The notes under the pieces are model-generated. The model was given only the letters and a program-made list of their open reading frames with translations, searched no databases and was not told where the DNA came from. A program made the translations under genes and the position numbers. A stretch of DNA of 53,694 nt, taken from CAIQIA01 sp049317465. GTDB taxonomy: Bacteria > Cyanobacteriota > Cyanobacteriia > PCC-6307 > Cyanobiaceae. This document shows positions 49,745 through 53,694 of the stretch, piece after piece. Every line of letters begins with the position of its first letter. Within the stretch, counting starts at the first letter, position 1. The stretch is from the NCBI GenBank assembly GCA_049317465.1, contig JBMOIF010000006.1, forward strand, positions 1 to 53,694, written 5' to 3'.

Positions 49745-50906
49745 GGCTGTCCACCAGGGGCGACACCTGCTCAAGGGCCTGCAGGCGATGGCCATCCCAG
49801 AGCCGCAGGCCGCCCACGTAGGGGCTGTAGCCGGTCACGCGCCGTTCCCGCAGGCCGCAGGTCAGTTCCGGCTCCAGCCCGGCCTGCTGGCAGAGGCGCT
49901 GGGCCAGGGCCAGGGCCTCCAGCCGCTGCCCGGCAGAGAGGGAGGCCACATCGGTGGCCTGCAGCAGATCACGGTCGATCAGCCGCCGGCACAGGTCCGC
50001 CAGCGGTGGCGGGGCCTCCTCGCGCCAGCGCAGCAGGTGATAGCCGGTGCGCACGTCATCGTTGGCCAGGAAGCTGGCCGGCCCGAGGCTGTCGGGCTGC
50101 CACAGCCAGCGGCCCATGACCGCATCCGCCGGCACCTGCGCCGGGCCCAGCCGCCGGGCCAGCCGCACGATCCATTCCAGCAGCCAGTTACCCACCACAT
50201 TCAATCGGTGGTTGTAGACGCTGCCGTACATCAGCGACCGCAGCACCAGATAGTGCTCGGCGGCCGTGCGACCCCGCGGGTGGATGGCCAGCTGGCCGTC
50301 GGGGGCCACGATCAGGGCCGCGATCAGTCGGTCGAGGTCCAGCTGGCCGTAGGCCATGCCCGTGGCGTAGCCATCCCGGCGCAGGTAGTCGAGCCGGTCG
50401 CAGTCGAGCTGACTGCTCACCAGGGCCCCCACGGCGGGGTGGGGGGCTGCGCCGGTTTCGAGCAGGGCGGCCACGGCCTCGGCGGTGCCGGGGGCCACGG
50501 CGTCGAGCGGCTCCCGCAGGCTGGCCTCCTCGCGGATCAGGCGGGCCGACCAGGCCTCGTGGTGCAGCCCGAACATGGCCTCGCCGCTGTGGCTGAGGGG
50601 GCCATGGCCCACGTCGTGCAGCAGGGCGGCCCCCAGCAGCAGCCCCCGGTGGGCGGCCAGATCGGGCAGCTGCCGTTCCAGGTGGGTGAGGGCCCGGCGG
50701 GCCAGCTGCAGCACCCCCAGGGAGTGGGTGAAGCGGCTTGATTCGGCGCCGTGGAAGGTGAGAAACGCCGGCCCCAGCTGGCGGATGCGGCGCAGGCGCT
50801 GGAAGGGCGGCGCGTCGATGAGCGCCATGGCCATCGCCTCCTCGGGGCGCGCACTGTCGAGTTCGATCGGGCCGTGCAGGGGATCGTGGTAGGTGCGCCG
50901 CGCCAT
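49650..50906 (-). CDS. HD-domain metal-dependent phosphohydrolase (dGTPase-like)
   Basis: The 418-residue protein starts MARRTYHDPLHGPIEL, the typical opening of the SAMHD1-like HD family. It has the metal-site RFTHSLGVLQLARR (about 57-70) and LLHDVGHGPLSHSGE (about 93-107) with the HD pair. A second metal Asp is in SSQLDCDRLDYLRRDGY. It may hydrolyse dNTPs. It lies four bases after ctpA in the same direction, and its end overlaps the HAD gene. From memory HD-ctpA adjacency is conserved in picocyanobacteria. Confidence 0.9.
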   Translation of the reverse strand: MARRTYHDPLHGPIELDSARPEEAMAMALIDAPPFQRLRRIRQLGPAFLTFHGAESSRFTHSLGVLQLARRALTHLERQLPDLAAHRGLLLGAALLHDVGHGPLSHSGEAMFGLHHEAWSARLIREEASLREPLDAVAPGTAEAVAALLETGAAPHPAVGALVSSQLDCDRLDYLRRDGYATGMAYGQLDLDRLIAALIVAPDGQLAIHPRGRTAAEHYLVLRSLMYGSVYNHRLNVVGNWLLEWIVRLARRLGPAQVPADAVMGRWLWQPDSLGPASFLANDDVRTGYHLLRWREEAPPPLADLCRRLIDRDLLQATDVASLSAGQRLEALALAQRLCQQAGLEPELTCGLRERRVTGYSPYVGGLRLWDGHRLQALEQVSPLVDSLSRPRELAWLLHPRPVSRELRRQLAAADPRP

Positions 50907-50910
50907 GGCT

Positions 50911-52155
50911 TCAGCTTCCGACGGGGGGCAGCTGGGCGGCGAGGGCCTCGGCGGCGGCCCGCAGCCAGGGATCGCTGTCGCTGCCGATCCCACTGCCCTG
51001 GGGCGGATCCCCCGGCAGGGGCAGGTCGGGCTCCAGGCCCTCGGCATGGATGCTGCGGCCCGAGGGGGTGAGGTACCGGGCGGTGGTGACGGCCAGGGCG
51101 CTGCCGTCGCCCAGGGGGATGAGGCTCTGGATCTCGGCCTTGCCGAAGCTGTGCTGGCCCGCCAGCCGTGACCGGCCGGCATCCTGTAGGGCACCGGCCA
51201 GAATCTCGCTGGCGCTGGCGGTGCCGCCGTTGATCAGGGTCAGCATCGGTCCGTCATACAGCTGCTGCGGCGACGCCGTCAGCCGTTCGTCGATGCCCGT
51301 GCGCAGCTGGGTCTCCACGATCACGTCGCCGGCCAGCAGGTCATCGGCCACCGCCAGACCGGCGCTCACCAGACCGCCGGAGTTGTTGCGCAGATCCAGC
51401 ACCAATCCCTCGATGCCGCCCTCCTCCAGAGCCGCCAGCGCTTCGGCCACGGCGGCCGGCACCGGCTCGCTGAACTGGGTCAGCCGCAGATAGCCGAGGG
51501 TGTGGCCGTTCTGGCGCAGCCGACGGCTGCGCACCGGCCGCAGATCCACCGCCCGCCGTTCCAGATCGACGCTGCGTCGCTGCCCATCGGGGCTCTCCAC
51601 CTCCAGCCGCACCGGGCTGCCCGCCTCGCCCCTGAGCCGGGCGGCACTGCCCTCGAGCCCCAGTCCGGCGGTGGGCACACCGTCGATGCTCAGCAGCAGC
51701 GTTCCGTCCCCGAGCCCTGCCTCGGCCGCCGGGGACCCCTCGAGCGGGGCGATCACCACGAGGGCGCCGCTGTCGGGCCGCAGGCCCAGCTCGAGGCCGA
51801 CGCCGCTGACGCTTCCCTGGGTGGCCGCCTGCATCGGGGCGAAGCTGTCGGGCCGCAGCAGTCGCGTGTAGGGGTCCTGCAGGGGCTCAAGCATGGCGTC
51901 GATGGCGTCGTAGGCCTCGGTCCGGTTGCGGATCGGACGCTCCAGGGCCTTCTGCCGCAGCCGTCGCCAGGACACGCCGCCCAGGGTCGGATCGACGTAG
52001 CCCTCGTTGACCAGCCGCCACACATCCACCACCAGGCTCTGGTCGTCGGTGAGGGCCAGGGCACTGCCAGCCCCCCGCGCCGGCAGGGGGCTGAGCACCA
52101 GCAGCAGAGTCAGCAGCAGGCCGATCAGGCCACGCCAGGGGTGCGACCGGATCAC
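50911..52155 (-). CDS. ctpA: Carboxyl-terminal processing protease CtpA
   Basis: The 414-residue protease has a signal peptide (LIGLLLTLLLVLSPLPARGAG), a PDZ domain (about 105-185), and the S41 catalytic region. The nucleophile Ser is in GGTASASEILAGAL and the general-base Lys in HSFGKA. In cyanobacteria CtpA cuts the C-terminal extension of precursor D1 in the thylakoid lumen so that the manganese cluster can assemble. The GTG at 52155 gives the normal signal peptide and leaves 64 bases to petB. A longer opening to 52221 would overlap the petB start. Confidence 0.93.
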   Translation of the reverse strand: MIRSHPWRGLIGLLLTLLLVLSPLPARGAGSALALTDDQSLVVDVWRLVNEGYVDPTLGGVSWRRLRQKALERPIRNRTEAYDAIDAMLEPLQDPYTRLLRPDSFAPMQAATQGSVSGVGLELGLRPDSGALVVIAPLEGSPAAEAGLGDGTLLLSIDGVPTAGLGLEGSAARLRGEAGSPVRLEVESPDGQRRSVDLERRAVDLRPVRSRRLRQNGHTLGYLRLTQFSEPVPAAVAEALAALEEGGIEGLVLDLRNNSGGLVSAGLAVADDLLAGDVIVETQLRTGIDERLTASPQQLYDGPMLTLINGGTASASEILAGALQDAGRSRLAGQHSFGKAEIQSLIPLGDGSALAVTTARYLTPSGRSIHAEGLEPDLPLPGDPPQGSGIGSDSDPWLRAAAEALAAQLPPVGS

Positions 52156-52175
52156 GGCGGCCAGGGAGCTATCGG

Positions 52176-52181
52176 TAGAAT
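52176..52181 (+). promoter_or_regulatory. Candidate -10 box of petB
   Basis: TAGAAT, preceded by cggg-like cggt, lies 38 bases before the petB ATG, in the spacer divergent from ctpA. Its -35 region (about 52153-52158) is poor. A short leader with a C-rich run follows. Confidence 0.4.
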
Positions 52182-52219
52182 CCCGCCACCCCACCCCCCC
52201 AGGCAACCCTCTCCGCTGC

Positions 52220-52876
52220 ATGGCGAACTCCTCTCCCGTCTACGACTGGTTCAACGAGCGCCTGGAGATCCAGGACATCGTTGATGACGTGTCCTCCAAG
52301 TACGTGCCGCCCCACGTCAATATCTTTTATTGCCTGGGCGGCATCACGCTGGTGTGCTTTCTGATCCAGTTCGCCACCGGCTTTGCGATGACCTTCTATT
52401 ACAAGCCCACGGTGGCGGAGGCTTACACCTCGGTCCAGTACCTCATGACCGACGTCAGCTTCGGCTGGCTGATCCGTTCGGTGCACCGCTGGAGCGCCAG
52501 CATGATGGTGCTGATGCTCATCCTGCACGTCTTCCGCGTCTACCTCACCGGCGGTTTCAAGCGCCCCCGTGAGCTCACCTGGGTCACCGGTGTGACCATG
52601 GCCGTGATCACCGTCTCCTTCGGGGTGACCGGCTATTCCCTCCCCTGGGATCAGGTCGGCTACTGGGCCGTCAAGATCGTGTCGGGGGTTCCCGCCGCCG
52701 TTCCTGTGGTCGGTGACTTCATGGTCGAGCTGCTGCGCGGTGGCGAAAGTGTCGGCCAATCGACCCTGACCCGCTTCTACAGCCTTCACACCTTTGTGCT
52801 GCCCTGGCTGCTGGCGGTGTTCATGCTTGCCCACTTCCTCATGATCCGTAAACAGGGCATCTCCGGTCCCCTCTGA
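52220..52876 (+). CDS. petB: Cytochrome b6
   Basis: The 218-residue subunit of the cytochrome b6f complex has four transmembrane helices. The covalent c-type haem Cys is in FYCLGG (Cys38). The paired haem His ligands are in the helix-2 segment VHRWSASMM...LHVFRVY and the helix-4 segment SLHTFVLPW. It carries electrons from plastoquinol in the thylakoid. The length and the N-terminus MANSSPVYDWFNERLEIQ are typical of marine and Cyanobium-like Synechococcus. Confidence 0.98.
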   Translation: MANSSPVYDWFNERLEIQDIVDDVSSKYVPPHVNIFYCLGGITLVCFLIQFATGFAMTFYYKPTVAEAYTSVQYLMTDVSFGWLIRSVHRWSASMMVLMLILHVFRVYLTGGFKRPRELTWVTGVTMAVITVSFGVTGYSLPWDQVGYWAVKIVSGVPAAVPVVGDFMVELLRGGESVGQSTLTRFYSLHTFVLPWLLAVFMLAHFLMIRKQGISGPL

Positions 52877-52927
52877 TCCCTCCGGATCTGACTAGGTTTT
52901 CGATACATCCCCTCTCCCTCTTCCGCC

Positions 52928-53410
52928 ATGCACATCCTCAAGGAGCCCGATCTCAGCGATCCCAAGCTGCGCGCCAAGCTCGCCAAGGGCATGGGCCACA
53001 ACTATTACGGTGAGCCCGCCTGGCCCAACGACCTCCTCTACATCTTCCCGGTCGTCATCCTCGGCACCATCGCCTGCATCGTCGGCCTCGCCGTTCTCGA
53101 CCCGGCCATGCTCGGCGACAAGGCCGATCCCTTTGCCACCCCCCTCGAGATCCTTCCCGAGTGGTATCTCTATCCCGTCTTTCAGATCCTGCGGGTGGTT
53201 CCCAACAAGCTGCTGGGCATCGCCCTGCAGACCATGATCCCCCTGGGGCTGATGTTGGTGCCCTTCATTGAGAGCTTCAACAAGTTCCAGAACCCCTTCC
53301 GGCGTCCCGTCGCCATGGCCGTGTTCCTGTTCGGAACCGTGTTCACGATCTACCTCGGCATCGGTGCTGCCCTGCCGATCGACAAGTCGCTCACCCTGGG
53401 CCTGTTCTGA
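52928..53410 (+). CDS. petD: Cytochrome b6f complex subunit IV
   Basis: The 160-residue protein begins MHILKEPDLSDPKLRAKLAKG and includes the PEWY quinol-site motif (LPEWYLYPVFQILR, about 76-89). Three transmembrane helices are present. It lies 51 bases after petB, forming the usual petBD operon. A terminator follows at 53451. Confidence 0.98.
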   Translation: MHILKEPDLSDPKLRAKLAKGMGHNYYGEPAWPNDLLYIFPVVILGTIACIVGLAVLDPAMLGDKADPFATPLEILPEWYLYPVFQILRVVPNKLLGIALQTMIPLGLMLVPFIESFNKFQNPFRRPVAMAVFLFGTVFTIYLGIGAALPIDKSLTLGLF

Positions 53411-53450
53411 GACGTTCCCAACCGAGGCGTTTCCAGTTTCATCCCTTTCA

Positions 53451-53476
53451 AGCCGCGGCCACCACCGCGGCTTTTT
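53451..53476 (+). terminator. Factor-independent terminator of petBD
   Basis: AGCCGCGG (53451-53458) and CCGCGGCT (53465-53472) form an eight-base stem with a CCACCA loop, followed by TTTTT (53472-53476). It lies seven bases before the stop codon of the convergent invertase gene. Confidence 0.9.
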
Positions 53477-53482
53477 GCTGCG

Positions 53483-53694
53483 TCAGCCCAGATGCGATGG
53501 CTCGATATCCAGCAGGCCCACATCCTGCTGACGCACGCGCAGCAGATGGTGGGTGAGCAGAAAGCCCACGATCGTCCAGGTCTGATAGGTGCGCGATTGC
53601 TGCCCCATCCAGGTGCCGGTGGGACCATCGAAGTACTCGGCCCACTGCTGGCGGGGCAACTGGTTGAGCTGGCTCCAGTAGCACTCCTCCAGCA
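53483..53694 (-). CDS. Alkaline/neutral invertase, C-terminal end (partial)
   Basis: Read on the minus strand from the window edge to the TGA at 53483-53485, the last 70 codons are LEECYWSQLNQ..., then WAEYFDGPTGTWMGQQSRTY, then QTWTIVGFLLTHH. This is the GH100 neutral invertase C-terminus, which binds sucrose in the (alpha/alpha)6 barrel. The 5' part lies outside the window. It is the expected neighbour of petD in picocyanobacteria as I recall. Confidence 0.9.
   Translation of the reverse strand, partial: LEECYWSQLNQLPRQQWAEYFDGPTGTWMGQQSRTYQTWTIVGFLLTHHLLRVRQQDVGLLDIEPSHLG

Noticed and set aside
53350..53684. Two minus-strand frames near the window end
   Set aside because: Both are shadows. 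A third frame, open to the window edge, encodes the neutral invertase C-terminus.

Overview
The window is chromosomal DNA of an alpha-cyanobacterium, most likely a Cyanobium or Synechococcus-like picocyanobacterium. Photosynthesis genes show this directly: the first codons of psbB, a complete psbM, and petB-petD with the 218-residue cytochrome b6 usual in this group. The DNA is very GC-rich and coding-dense. No gene-free stretch exceeds about 200 bases.

The left flank (1-5135) holds housekeeping genes: psbB (partial), a 2Fe-2S protein, psbM, a tandem universal stress protein, a hotdog thioesterase, then a tightly overlapping run dprA-prmC-sua5-small membrane protein. The right flank (44581-53694) holds tRNA-Thr(UGU), a small LuxR-type protein, minE, minD, minC, an HD hydrolase, ctpA, petB, petD and the end of a neutral invertase. 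From memory of picocyanobacterial genomes these two flanks are normally close neighbours, so about 39.4 kb between them looks like an island lodged at the 3' end of tRNA-Thr. A smaller insertion (phospholipase-D-like gene plus a split chromate transporter, on the opposite strand) separates minD from minC.

The island has three parts. (1) 5223-29866 is a polysaccharide factory. It has an MsbA/PglK-like ABC exporter, fourteen glycosyltransferase genes, a sulfotransferase, two FkbM-type methyltransferases, a WcaF-like acetyltransferase and a polytopic polymerase/ligase-like protein. It ends in a cyanoexosortase, its associated protein and an HpsJ-like protein. Most genes overlap by 1-4 bases, so two long co-directional operons are likely, split by one antisense FkbM gene. 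(2) 30004-34784 holds a secreted protein with a PGPLP-type sorting tail (the probable exosortase substrate), a dual-specificity phosphatase whose 3' end overlaps a Wzc-type tyrosine autokinase with a Tyr-Gly tail, and a Wza-like export protein. (3) 34792-44544 holds stress and regulatory genes (Hsp20, two paralogous phosphoribosyltransferases, a ribbon-helix-helix-like protein, a group 2 sigma factor), a peptide export operon and a KtrB/KtrA potassium uptake pair.

The most novel element is the peptide export operon at 37398-42292. Two small genes encode precursors of 63 and 68 residues, each with a 16-17 residue double-glycine leader followed by Trp, cysteine-free cores, and a shared PGxQxIxQGN motif. 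They precede a C39-peptidase ABC transporter with an intact catalytic triad and an HlyD-type adaptor. The organisation resembles the biofilm-controlling EbfG/PteB system of Synechococcus elongatus, but the peptides are not ones I recognise. Together the island could make, modify, anchor and regulate a cell-surface matrix. That joint role is inference.
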